Shown here: positions 34,601 to 46,800 of the stretch, piece by piece
Position numbering within the stretch: the stretch's first letter is position 1
How the letters are laid out: each line of letters begins with the position of its first letter
Assembly: GCA_021030915.1 (NCBI GenBank)
Contig: JAGEMR010000172.1
Location: forward strand, 1-55,032
Source of the DNA: Astrothelium macrocarpum
Lineage: Eukaryota; Ascomycota; Dothideomycetes; Trypetheliales; Trypetheliaceae
Direction: 5' to 3'
DNA: 55,032 bases
The notes under the pieces: generated by a model
Database searches by the model: none
What the model was told of the DNA's origin: nothing
Seen by the model: only the letters and a program-made list of their open reading frames with translations
Translations under genes and position numbers: made by a program

Positions 34601-36028
34601 ATGGGACGCCGAATATCCGCACGATGGAGTGAAATCGATGATGCCGAGGAGCGACGAAGGGCGCAGAACCGCCTTGCTCAACAAAGAAAACGTGAGTTTT
34701 GCACTTACCTTGGCAGCATTAAGTACATCTGGTATCATTGGTGGCCCAGCGAAGTTGTCGGAGCCTTCGGTCATCAGTACAAATTAACTGAAATAGTAAG
34801 GTAACGGTTGGTAGGAAAACGAAAGGCACAGGATGGGAAATTCAGTAGAGCCTCATCAAGCTCTTTAGTGTCAGATCGAGTGCGCCAGGTTGCCGGAATT
34901 CAAAGGATCAACGGCATTCGATCACCTACGCAAGGTGCGGCTTTCCATGCGTTATCGTCGGAACAACTACACACTCCGATCCAGCATCACGCTCAGTATC
35001 CTAGTCGTGAAGCGCCCTTCACGCAGCAGGCGAACGCTATTTCTGCCGACGACATGCTTGAAACACAGGCAGGGCGGCGACCTTTGGAAACGCTACAAAG
35101 CGCAGAAAATCACCAGTGGCTTCCAGAGGAGAGTAACTTTTGCGCGCCCGATGAGCTCCCGAGTTCAGCTATGGAGGGCTTTGTGCCTTTGCAAGTCAGT
35201 TCGCTAAACCAAGGGGCACTGAGCACTCGACACACATGGCAATCTTCACGCTCGGCTTCCGTGTCTAACCCTAAAAACCACCTTTTGTATGAGCTCGAAC
35301 GAGAGTCATCCGAGCTCTCTGGTTCAAATGGTACTATATCAGAGCAAACAGAACAAGATATCGATTATAACACCATCCAGTACGCCTATCCTAATGGAAA
35401 CGACTTTAGAAGAGGTCATTACGACCCAGCATTGAACCGTGATGTTTCCGCTCTACCCGTCTGTAGTCCCTGCCACAAGCGTCGCTCGCGTCTTCCTCCC
35501 AGATCTCGGTATTGCTCACAAAAAGAACTATTTAGCTCTTCGGCATCTCAGATCTCATCCACTACTGAGAATAAGACGCAGCCTACAGCATCAAATCTCT
35601 CGCAAGCCCTCGCTGGTATTCGCGCTTCTGGTTTTGACTCTCTTGAATCCCTTTTGCAAGTGTACTACTCGCGTCAACCACCTGATTGCATGCCTATCGA
35701 TCCGTTCCAGAGGCAGCAAAATCCACCCAGAGAATTTCACGAGAATCCAGAGTATTACAATAAAAGCCAGGATCTCCTTGGCAGATGCTGCAGCATGTAT
35801 GGTAGAAGCGTCCCTAAAGTTGCGAGTTCGAGTTGCAGCTGCGACGAGTCGCCCCTGACCTTCTCGTCTATATCAGCAATGAATGACGAGCGTCTACAAG
35901 ACGAGAGTCCGCAGATATGGAGCTTGCTACTTGAGATGACATGTAGTGTAATCAGGAGCAACGAGAAAGGAATCGAATTTATCGAAGAGATACTAAGACG
36001 TCTTGACAAGGCTGCTGGACCCGGTTGA
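34601..36028 (+). CDS. Basic-region (bZIP-like) transcription factor, cluster regulator
   Basis: The model is join(34601..34691, 34815..36028), 434 aa. The basic region EERRRAQNRLAQQRKRKRK has the bZIP invariant Asn and Arg (N-x7-R). It is split by a 123-nt intron (AAAAC|GTGAGT...TTGGTAG) whose removal continues the basic run. No heptad of leucines follows, so a classical zipper is absent; the next residues are AQDGKFSRASSSSL. The rest is Ser/Gln-rich and probably disordered, with an ordered C-terminal part (IRASGFDSLESLLQVYY ... QIWSLLLEMTCSVIRSNEKG). Basic-region regulators without a zipper are known in fungal metabolite clusters (the ToxE type also has ankyrin repeats, absent here). Position next to the exporter, SDR and PKS suggests it controls them. 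The start is uncertain: the frame is open upstream to 34550, and an extra 5' exon is possible. Confidence 0.75.
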
Positions 36029-36306
36029 GCGGGGCAATGAAGCAAACTGGGTTTTTAGTACATCGTCGCAACGATGGCTGGACCCAATGCATAGATCCAA
36101 GCGAGTCTGCAGAGCCAGTCTTCAATATCTGGGTCTGATCTAAGACTGACGCACAGCTTCGCTATCGCAAATGGGTACCTTTTAATTGTTGTTGTATCTC
36201 TCAGAGCTGGAACGAGGGAGTGGTATACTACTGAGTCCAGTATCGATGAGGATTGACAGCATGCATATCCATATCAGTTGGGATTTACCTATTTCATGCT
36301 TCTCGT

Positions 36307-38261
36307 TCAAAGAAAAAGCCGCTCCCGCTTAAGGAACAAAGCAAGCACTAACGAGAAGGCGGCGCTCGCCAGCACCTGCAGATAGACATCTCCTATCGCC
36401 AACGATACCGCGGTTAATACATCTTGCCTGGCAGCACTTGACAGATCCGCGAATACGTAGCTACCAACGCCCGATATCGCAGCTTGCACTTCGGCCCGTG
36501 GTGTGTGCGGTAGGATCTTAGCAACGACGTCGCTTGCGCGATTGACGAATATTGCATTGGCCACAGAGAAACTTATTGCAAGGCCGCTCAATTGCGTACA
36601 GCCCATTAGTGCCAAGACGTTGGAGCTGTCTTCGGACTTGGCCTTAGCTTGAGCAACCGGGAAAGATGCTTGTACGTAGCTCCCGACACCCGCGCCAAGA
36701 ATAATAGTATAGCCATAAATCAAGCTTGCGGATGTCTCTGGTCCGATATTACGCATGAAGCACGAGCCAATAATGATAAGTGCTGATCCGATGAGGTACC
36801 AAGGCATATAGTAGCCCATCTTTCCCATCAAACCTCCATTAAGCAGGCAGAATAGCACGGCAATGCAGATGAAAGGTAATGTACGAATTGAGGCTTCAAG
36901 TGCGGAGTCCGTGTGTACGAACTGAAAGAACAAAGGAATGAAATATACGGGAAGGAACAACGATGTAATGCTTGCTGATGTCTGCGCACATAAGATCCAC
37001 ATCTCCCAGTCTTGTAGGAGATGGACGGGGAACAATCGAGCAGCGGGCGAGGTCAAAACGCAAAATGACTGCTGTAGACCAAAGCTAATAAATAGGACAC
37101 CGCTGCAGATGAAGGGTGCGATGATATGGCTTGAGGACCAGGGATATAGAGCTCCACCGAATGAAATAGCAATGACGCCTGCAGTAAATGCGGAGACAAA
37201 TAGTGCAATACCAACGAAGTCGAGGCTTTGGATGCGGCTCAAAGTTGGTACTTCAGATACAGGGCGATGTGAGGGCAGCCAAACAAGGTAGACAGGTACG
37301 AGGACTCCACCAATGCAGATGTTGACGTAGAAGGACCAACACCAGCCCGCCGGAGAATCTGTGAATGCGCCACCAATGACGGGCCCAAGACTGGAATGCG
37401 CTTCAGTTACAGGCAAATAACAAAAACGGGCCCCGATTGGGGGGAGTTTCACGGAAAATTGGCAAATGAATTGTTGGGGCACTCACACCGTGCCAGCCGC
37501 CCAAACAACTCCAAAATAGCTCAAGTATAACGGCCGTTCCTTGATGGTCGTAAAGGCCGAGATTATGTTCATGGTGCCCAAGTAGATACCATTCCCACCA
37601 AGACCACATATCAGCCTGCCGACAATGAGGACGTCCATGTTTGGCGCCGCATCGCAAAGAGTAGAGCCAATCTCAAAGAGCAGAATTGCTGATAGGAAGA
37701 GTACTTTGTTGTTGAACTGCCCATACAATTTGCCCCTGCCGTGTTACAGTCAGCTATCGTAATCTGCCAGCTCGTCTCGTCTTGCTCGCTTTTAGCAGAA
37801 GCTCGCCAAGATAGACATCAGTCGATGTGTAAAAATTACCCATAATCAGTTGTTGCAAAGGACAAAGCTCTCATAGTAAGATCAAAAATACATTTGACTG
37901 TCACGACGCTGAGGGATTTAATTACGTACCAGAACAGGTTGGCGCTAGCAGCACCCAGTTCAAATGCCACTGTGATCCATGGTAATTTTTGGATTTCGCC
38001 AAGGTCCTGGATGATATGCGGTTGGATGTCCGCAACAATGGTGTTATCGAACGCAAATAGAAATGTCGCTCCAAGAACCCCCGCCACAAGCAGAACCCAC
38101 GCGTAGGATTTCATGTTCCGGACAGGTCTCTCGTCTCGGTCCTCACCTACGTCTTGTGAGCGTTCATGATCGTAACAATCAATTCCACCCTCAATCTTGA
38201 CAAGTTGGGAAGAGTTCATACAGGCAGCGCCTGCATCCAGTGGTGGATCTAAGGACGACAT
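36307..38261 (-). CDS. MFS exporter, DHA2-type (14 TM), polyketide cluster
   Basis: The model is complement(join(36307..37390, 37487..37735, 37930..38261)), 554 aa. Introns are TTCTG|GTACGT...CGGCAG (194 nt, branch GCTGAC) and ACGGT|GTGAGT...TTCCAG (96 nt). The joins restore motif A, LFWGKLYGQFNNKVLF, and motif C, AAGTVLGPVIGGAFTDS. TM1 follows a charged leader (KSYAWVLLVAGVLGATFLFA, then DNTIVADIQPHII). The RLICGLGGNGIYLGTMNII stretch is typical of fungal toxin/drug exporters of the drug:H+ antiporter-2 group. The protein should sit in the plasma or vesicle membrane and export the cluster product or give self-protection. The SDR gene starts 814 bp away on the other strand. ATG 38261 is the first in the frame; the open frame upstream of it lacks one. 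Confidence 0.9.
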
Positions 38262-39075
38262 CGCAGATAGAGGACTGAAGGGCGGAATGCTTCGAATCCT
38301 TTCGTCTACGAGGAACCAGAAATTCGAGATGGAGTGGTTCGCTAGAAAAACTCCGAGCAAAAGGCCAAAGCGTCCACCCTGTCACTGCAGAGGAAACAAA
38401 GTCATGAGTAGCATTTCCTCCTTTCCAATGCGTCCATTGGCAGCGACATTTTCCGGAGCTGCATCCAAAGCCGATGTTGTGGTCAGAACGGCTGGTAGGT
38501 AATTGTGAAAGGTGGGTCGACTAAATGAGGGCACGGCGATTGCCCTGTAATGGCGTCTCTGATGTTTCCCATTTGCGGACTCTGCATGTTACCTCGAAGG
38601 AACAACAAGGCGCACAAATATACCTCCACTACTCGATCCTTGTTCAATGAAGGATTTTGCTGACTGGCTAGGTAACTTGCAGGACTAGTGCGAAGTTCAG
38701 CAGAAGTTTTGCTGACCACGGATACCTCGGCTTGGTTTTGCTGACGCTGTGGCAGCCAATAGGGAAGGGAGTCACTGAGAGTGACACTGGCTAGCTCAGG
38801 GGTGGACTAGCCCCAATGCGTGCGTGCCCTACTTTGCTCCCAATCCCAGGGCTAAAAACACCGAGTAAGTAGAATCGGAGAGGGACTCGGGATTTAGCAT
38901 CATGGATTGGACTGACGACAGTTTTGTGCACGAGTTTGACCGTATGCGGAGCTTGTTTGCCGCGACTGCGGCGCAAATGATGAGAAGCGTTCCGACTGAT
39001 ATTGTGTCTGTCAAAGTCGTGACCCTTCATTTTGCATCTAGATCCATAAGTTCAAAGACGCATGCTTCCTGAAGA
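38262..39075. promoter_or_regulatory. divergent promoter between MFS exporter and SDR
   Basis: This 814 bp separates the two starts. It holds no gene-like frame. Short repeated elements such as GGTTTTGCTGACG/TTTTGCTGACC (near 38710 and 38735) and a CCAAT at 38756 are visible. The regulator at 34.6 kb would be expected to act here, but I cannot define its site. Confidence 0.5.
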
Positions 39076-40094
39076 ATGCGCCAATCACCTGCTGGCGGTC
39101 GTCGACGCTTTGCTATGATTACTGGGTAGGGAGATCCATGCTCTTATAAAAATTATGTTGACAACATTAGGTGCGGTCCTCATGGCATTGGACAAGCGCT
39201 AGCCATCGAATTCTTGAATCGCGGCTTTTTCGTCATAGCTACTCTTCTTCCCGAAGAGGAGCGATCCCACCTTGAACACGCCAGCTGCTTCGTTCATGAC
39301 GTGGATGTGTCATCGGATGAGAGTGTCGCTGTTCTTCAGGGCTTCGTTCGCGACCTTACTCACAGATATCTGGACGTGCTTGTCAACAATGCAGGAATCT
39401 GCTACCAATTTCCTGCTGTCGATCATGATATGAGTGTGGTTGACAAGCTTTTTGCGGTCAACGTGGGCGGGGCAATTCGCATGGTGAATGCTTTCCATAG
39501 GGACCTAATCAAAGCAAAAGGGCTGATCATGAATACTTGCTCTATCGCAAGTATATTCCCTACTGTGTATCAGGCGGCCTATTGCGCGACCAAGGCAGCC
39601 CTATATCAGTACGCGAATACGTTACGCATTGAGCTTGCACCACTTGGCGTAAGAGTCGTGAATAATATTAGTGGCGAGGTTAACACTAGAATTCTGAAAG
39701 GAGACTTGCATAGGGAGATAAAGCAGGAGAGTGTTTACGCACCTATGGCATCGAGGTTTCGGGATAGCCTCCATCGCAACAACCCTCGCATGGATCCACG
39801 CGAATATGCCAAGGGCGTGGTCGATAATGCATTGAAGCGGAACCCGAAACCATACTTTTGGCGGGGTACGTGGGCAGAGTCTGTGCGATTTATTGACCGA
39901 TTCTTACCAAAAAGTACTTTTGTAAGTATACATAGCCTTAAATACTAAACGTGCACAAGGTAACACGCTAACAACATATGCAGGACGATATAGCTACTTC
40001 AATGTTCCATCTCGATGAGCTAACAGCACCTGAGGAGCGTCGATTCTCTTTCCGGAGACTACTGTATGCAAAATTGATCGTGCGAGACGGGTAG
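39076..40094 (+). CDS. Short-chain dehydrogenase/reductase, AYR1-like
   Basis: The model is join(39076..39125, 39171..39921, 39984..40094), 303 aa. Introns are ACTGG|GTAGGG...ACATTAG and ACTTTT|GTAAGT...TATGCAG. The nucleotide-binding motif spans intron 1: MITGCGPHGIGQALA, the TG-x4-GIG form seen in AYR1-type reductases. Other SDR landmarks are NNAG (about 89-92), a Ser in NTCSIAS (141/144) and the catalytic pair YCATK (Tyr154, Lys158). The C-terminus (KPYFWRGTWAESVRFIDRFL) matches AYR1-like enzymes, which reduce 1-acyl-dihydroxyacetone phosphate using NADPH. In a polyketide cluster it more likely reduces a keto group of the product; this is inference from position. It is divergent from the MFS gene and 780 bp upstream of the PKS on the same strand. 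Confidence 0.9.
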
Positions 40095-40874
40095 ACCATG
40101 TTTGCTTTGGGCTCAGCGGAAATAAGTCCGTATGTAGAACTGGGAACTCAAAGTACAGATAGCATAAATGTGCCTAGAAGTTTATGGTTTGGTGAATTCT
40201 GCTGACGAATTTGCCGTGTGGGAACCCTGTAGATATCTTGTGCACTAGCCTGACTTAGCGTCGGAACAAACATTGACCGGTTCCGTCAGGCATTAGAATT
40301 TGCGCGATGACCGTCCTTGTCAAAACCTTGCTTGCTCTAACCTTGCTTGTCCTTATCCAACAATCAATAAGCCAAGGTTTGATTTACTTATTGGTCAGAC
40401 GCTGTTTCAGCTCAGGCATGAATTTGACGCCACAAGAATCTCTCGAACTCCTATTGCAGGTGGTCAGCAAAATTGCTACCATCACAGATCCCGCCCATGG
40501 CTCTACTGACAATACCTCACCATCCCCTTGATGAGGCCAAACTGCATCGCTTATCATTCTAGCGATGTTTCAAAATAGTTTGCAATTGTTGCTACGAGCG
40601 ATACTAGCCTAAGCGAATCATACCCTAGCTTTAGAGGCTTCTATTGAGGAGATCTGGAATTTGTTCTGGAAGCTAAAGATGGAGCAAATCCCGATGGAGC
40701 TGTCTCGACCCCGCCTACGCTGCGCAGAATGCCTTCAGGTCCCGCTAGGGAAATCTTCCTATTCCCATATTTCGATTGATTTTGTCCGCTCGTTTGTTAT
40801 TTTCTCAATTCCAAGGCTACGGATTCAGATAGCGTAGAGAAACAGAAGCAGCAACAAAAGCACCGCTTCTCAAC
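40095..40874. promoter_or_regulatory. PKS upstream region
   Basis: This holds the SDR terminator and PKS promoter. It also contains a small candidate secreted ORF (40307-40531). Otherwise no coding signal is visible. Confidence 0.5.
40307..40531 (+). CDS. Small ORF with signal-peptide-like start, doubtful
   Basis: A 74-codon frame starts MTVLVKTLLALTLLVLIQQ, which looks like a signal peptide ending near ISQ. It continues with a short Leu-rich segment (TPQESLELLLQVVSKI) and a Ser/Thr tail. The leader overlaps a CTTGCTTGCTCTAACCTTGC repeat, so the hydrophobic run may be a by-product of CT-rich DNA. No cysteine-rich effector pattern or family is seen. It may be chance. Confidence 0.2.
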   Translation: MTVLVKTLLALTLLVLIQQSISQGLIYLLVRRCFSSGMNLTPQESLELLLQVVSKIATITDPAHGSTDNTSPSP

Positions 40875-43800
40875 ATGCACATTTACGATGGGATCCGCGG
40901 CGACGGCGAACATGTTGCTCCTGGAGACTTGGTCTCACCCTGGAAAGAATCAGGGTCAACATCTAATGGAACATTTGCCTGTAATGAGCCTGTAGCCATC
41001 ATTGGCATGGGTGAGTGATCTTTCTATAAGATGGAGATTATTCCCCGTGTTAGTTGCCATACATATTGAGCAATGAATATCAATAGATCCGCTCACGCTG
41101 GCTATTCGAATCTTGCTGAAGCTTCCAAGGTTGCCGACTCCCAGGAGGAGTCGATTCTGAGTCAACATTCTGGGATTTCTTGCAGAAGGAAGGTTCCAGC
41201 CAGACTGACGTTCCCAAGGAAAGGTTCAATATTGACAGCTTCTACAACCCACGATCAATCGCTGAAAGTATGGACGCAAAGGGTGGCTATTTTTTGCGGG
41301 AAGATATTCGCTTCTTCGAAAACGCGTTCTTCGGTATCAATGCAAACGAGTCCACACACATGGACCCCCAGCAACGAAAGCTTCTTGAGGTGTCGTTTGA
41401 AGCCTTTGAAAATGCTGGCCTCACTCTCAACAAGTTATCCGGCTCAAACACTGGATGTTACGTGGGAAACTTTACTACTGATATGCAATCTATAAGTATG
41501 AGAGACATGTTTTCGTTTCATCAATACACACCGCTTGGTATAGGTTCGACTTTACTATCCAATCGAATTAGCTATGTTTTCGATCTCCGAGGACCTTCTT
41601 TGACACTGGACACTGCTTGTTCGTCGACAATGTACTGTCTGCATTTTGCCGTGAAAGCTCTGCAGCGCAGAGATTGCGATGGTGCTCTTGTAGCTGGCGC
41701 TAATCTGATTCAGGCTCCTGAGCAAATGATGGGCACTGCGAAGCTTGGCGTGCTGTCTGGTACCTCCACTTGTCATACTTTTTCTGCTGATGCGGACGGA
41801 TACGGAAGAGCCGATGGGGTTGGTGCTCTCTTCTTGAAACGTCTTTCTGATGCAATTCGAGACGGGGACTCCGTTCGGTCAATTATTCGTGGCACAGCTA
41901 TCAATTCCAACGGTAAAGGTCGAGGCATCACTCTCCCTTCCATCAACGGCCAAATTGCCGTGATTCGCCAAGCTTACGCTGATGCTGCAATGAATCCTGG
42001 GCAGACCGATTATGTTGAGTGCCATGGGACCGGGACTTCCGTAGGAGATCCGATTGAAGTGGCCGCTGTTGCCGATGTCTTTAGATCCTCGGCGAATGAA
42101 TCCACTGCTCCTCTTCCTATAGGCTCAGTGAAGACGAATTTTGGCCATAGCGAGGCAGCGAGCGCAATCACCAGCCTCATCAAATGCACCCTTGCGATGG
42201 AAAAAAACATTATACCTGCTACTGTCGGCATAAAGCAGTTGAATCCAAATATACCTTGGGGGAACAACCGCGTTCAGGTAGTCAGATCGGCCACAACATG
42301 GCCACGAAACCGAAATAGAGACCATGTTCCTCGTACTTCTATCAACTCCTTTGGATACGGCGGCGCAAATGCTCACTGCATCCTGGAGCGGGGCAGAGCC
42401 GCAGTTGGTCCAGACGATACAAGTACGATTCGTAGTAGTATCGATCCACAGCGTCCCTATATTCTACCTTTTTCTGCAAAGACGGACTTCTCTCTACAGT
42501 CCCGTGCACGGGATCTCGCGGAGATGGATCTGGATGGCGTTGATGTGGCAGACCTTGCCTTTACGCTCACGGTGCGGCGAACTTCTTTCAATCATCGTGC
42601 CTTCCTCGTCAAGAACCAAACGGAGCTGGTCGGCATGCGCAATGAGCTACAACTGTTAGGTCCTTTGACCCATGGCGTGCTTTACGAAGATGTGCCTATT
42701 ACGTTTGTTTTCACTGGACAAGGCGCCCAATGGCCACAAATGGGCATGGCTCTGTATGACCATTTCGTTCCCTTTCGTAATAGCTTCTCTGCGCTTGAAA
42801 GAACCCTGTCCGCGCTTCCTCGTCCTCCATCTTGGACTCTAAAGGACGACTTGTTTGCATCGCCAGAATCGAGTAAGATGCACCTAGCTACTCACTCGCA
42901 GACAATGTGCACTGCTATACAAGTTGGCCTGGTTGACCTTTTGACAAGTTGGGGCATCAAGCCTAGATATGTCGTCGGCCATTCTTCAGGCGAGATCGCT
43001 GCTGCGTACGCAGCAGGCAGTATTTCGGCAGCGCATGCTATCGTGCTCGCATATTATCGTGGCGATGCCGTTTCACAATGCACCATTAAGGGTGCGATGA
43101 TAGCTGTGGGCATGAGCCGGGAGGCCATGTATCAGGTCATCCATGAGAAAGATCTTGCTGATAAAGCAGTCATTGCCTGTGTTAACTCCCCCGAGAACGT
43201 AACAGTCAGTGGTGATGAGGATGCTATCGATGAGTTGAGGGAAATGCTTCAGGCTCGAGGAACATTGGCCAAGAAGCTGAAAACCGATGGTCGTGCTTAC
43301 CATTCCCATCACATGAAGGCCGTAGGTATACAATACGAGCTTAATATCTCTGCTTGGGAGCGCGGCAACCCAGCCGCAGTTGATCACTATCGAACAACTT
43401 GCGCAACTATGATCTCAACTGTTCTTGATACAGTTGTGAGTCAAAATGACCTTACCAGAGCTTCCTACTGGCGGAAAAATTTAGAGTCTCCTGTTTTGTT
43501 CAGTAGTGCCATTGAACGGCTTGCGCGTATGGATACATGCCAAATGGTCGAAATTGGTCCACATCCGGCTCTCAAACTTCCAGTCAAGCAAACTTTGACG
43601 CACTTTGCTTCAGATAATAAACAGCTGCCTTACCTATCTACTTTAGTCCGCGGTCAGGACTCTCTGCGTACAGTCCTCAATCTTGCTGGCAGTCTCTGGG
43701 TCGTTGGCCACTCAATAGATCTCAATCTCATCAATGGAGCTGTTGCGGATTCGTATCAGAAGGATGCAAGGCCCATCAGACAACCGCGCATCGTTTCTAA

Positions 43801-46800
43801 CATGCCAAAATATCGATGGGATTATTCGCAAGTGCGGTGGTCTGAGTCCCGCGTTAGCGAGGAATATCGTTTCCGCAAGTGGCCCCGTGACGAACTTCTG
43901 GGCCTGCGTATGCCGGCCGTGAGCGGTAACACGGCGGTCTGGCGCAACATTGTCAGCTTGCAAGAGGCTTCGTGGCTCAAAGATCATCAGATTGGAGTCG
44001 ATATAGTGTATCCTGCTGCTGCATATATCGGCATGGCTGTCCGAGCAATCCAGCAAATCGACACCGTTGATCCAAATAACTACGTTCTGCAGCTGAGAGA
44101 TATCAAGCTTTCCAAACTCCTGGTCTTACAAGATGACGAGCCCGCTGAGATTATCACAGAACTGAGCCGTAAGCGCCTATCTACATCGGAGTATTCGAAG
44201 AGCTGGTGGCAATGGTCAATACTCACCCATCAGAATGGCCAGAGTTTTCAACATGCTGGAGGCATCATTGGTTATGTTCCCAAACCCCAGAACACGCGTG
44301 CTCGAGAACACATAATTCCGGCAGATAGCCTTTCCCGACTGGAGGGCCAAGCAATTAGGAATTGGTATAAACAATTTACAGCCATTGGACTAAATTTTGG
44401 TCCCAGCTTTCAATCCCTCGCTGTCGCATTTACACCTCGTATGCGCGACGCAGCAATCCTAGAAGCGAACATGATTAAGCTTCCCGATGTGTTGGATCCA
44501 TTCATGGGTAAATACTCCTTCGACGTCCATCCCATTACACTGGATGCCCAGCTTCAGTCCACTATCATTTCGTCTGCTCGTGGTCAATTTGAGGACATGC
44601 AAGCAATGGTTCCTACATCAATCCAGAAGATTGAGATTTGTTCCAATTTCGAGCACGAGCGGGTAGCTGAGTACAAGATTCAGGCTTCATCCAAATTGGT
44701 TGCTTTTGGCTTGCTCCAATCTAATGTCGAGACTTTGGATGGCGATCAGGCGCTCATTCGCATGCATGGCATTCGTACTACCGAATTTCCTGCCGTGACA
44801 GCGGATGCCAATGAGCGCTATCCGATGCTCCATGTGGAGTGGATTCCCGACATGACGAGAGTTTCACCAGAGGATAAGGCCGCATTAACTTCCTTCGTCA
44901 AGAGCAGCTTGCCTACAAATGTCGGCACGACAGATTCGGTTATCATTCAGGTTGCAGAACTACTCAGAATTGCTTCATATGGACAACCCAGGGGACGCAT
45001 TTTGGAGGTGTCTTCGTCCCCTGATCCTGATATCTCTGAAATATTCTTGGCTGCACTGGCTTCTGCCAGCAAGTTCAAGAGATTCAATGATTATTCGAGC
45101 GGCTCCTTCAACGCTGATGGGAACCTAATTTGTCAAGTGCTCGTTGATGCGAAACCTCGAAATTCCGACGAGTTGGATATTTCCGTCAATGATTACTTCG
45201 ATATTGTGCTCTGCCATGGAATACAAGAGAACTATCTACTGAATGCTGTCAACTTGTTGAAGCCAAATGGATTATTTCTATGGGCTGGCCAGGATGTTGT
45301 TACGCAATTAGAGAGCTTCGACTTCCAATCAGTACCTATCCCAATTGCTAGTTCTTCCGAGGTCACGCTTGCGGCTCGCCAGAGGACCGCTTCAGACCAA
45401 CTCAGATCAGATGGCAACCAAATTTATTACCTCATTAAAGGAAGAACGACGAACCTGCTCAATCAGGACCTCCAAGATAGGCTCATGTCGCAGAAAGGCG
45501 TACAACCTATGACTATGACCCTGGAGGAGATTGCGGATTGCGGGATTATCAAAGGCTCCAAGGTCATCGTTACTGCTGAGTTAGAGGAGCCCGTCCTTGC
45601 CGTCGCTTCCGAGGCACAGCTAGTAGCTATACAGACCATTGCAAAGCAAGCATCGGACGTGCTGTGGGTCACCGGAGGCCAGCTTCTGAAGTCGCCTTCG
45701 CCTGAATTCTCGATCATGTTCGGTTTATCGCGATCTATCCTCATGGAGCAGCCAGGTCTCGCTTTCCGCGTGGTTGACCTGGATGACTTCACCAACTGCC
45801 GCCATAAAACAATTGCAAACCTCATGTCAATTTTGACAAGCGTTTCCCACATCGAAACGGATCGTGAATTCTTACAGAGCCATGGACTTCTTTATGTCAG
45901 CCGATTCGTTCCGGATGAAGATGCGAATCTCCGCTTCCAACAAAGCAAGCAGAAAAGCGTCGTTTCCATACCCCTACAGAACCTTCCAAACTGTAGGCTA
46001 AGCCTTCTAGAATCTTTCCAGCTTGACAGCTTGTGCTTCGAAGCGATTGATGTGCAGTCCACGACCCCTGACAATTGCATTGAAGTCCAGGCCAAATCAT
46101 TCGGACTCAATGCTAAGGATCTGTACACGCTCCTCGCTAAAGTCGACACTCACGAGCGGACTTGCAATTTGGAATTCACCGGTGTCGTGATGCGAGTGGG
46201 TAGTCATGTCAATGGCTACACTACTGGCGATAGAGTATGTGTCGCTGCGCCAAACCATTTCGAGACCGTTCAAACAGTTCCGGAATGGGCTTGTTGCAAG
46301 ATGAACGAGAACGAGAGCTACACAACCTTGAGCACTATCCCCATCGCCTTGATGACAGCGATACACAGCCTAGTCGACAAAGCTGGCCTTCGCTGTGGCG
46401 AGTCTGTTCTCATCCATTCTGCTGCCGGTGGCGTAGGCATCGCCGCTGTCGAACTTGCACAGGAAATTGGAGCGGACATTTACGCCACAGTTAGTAGTGA
46501 GGACAAGAAGGAACTTCTAGTGAGCCGACTTGGTCTGCAGCGCGACCATATCTTCAATTCGCGCAGCACGATGTTTTGTCAGCAGGTTCGAGATGCTACT
46601 AGCGGTCGTGGTGTGGATGTTGTCCTGAATTCACTCATCGGCGAGCAAATGGAAGCTGGCCTCATGTCGTGTGCTAGGTTTGGTCGATTTATAGAGATTG
46701 GTAAGCGCGATATTATGGACGCTACTTCTCTAAGCCTTAAGGGTTTCGAACGAGGTCTTACCTTCTCGGCCTTTGACCTGAGCGAGTACTTTTACTCCTC

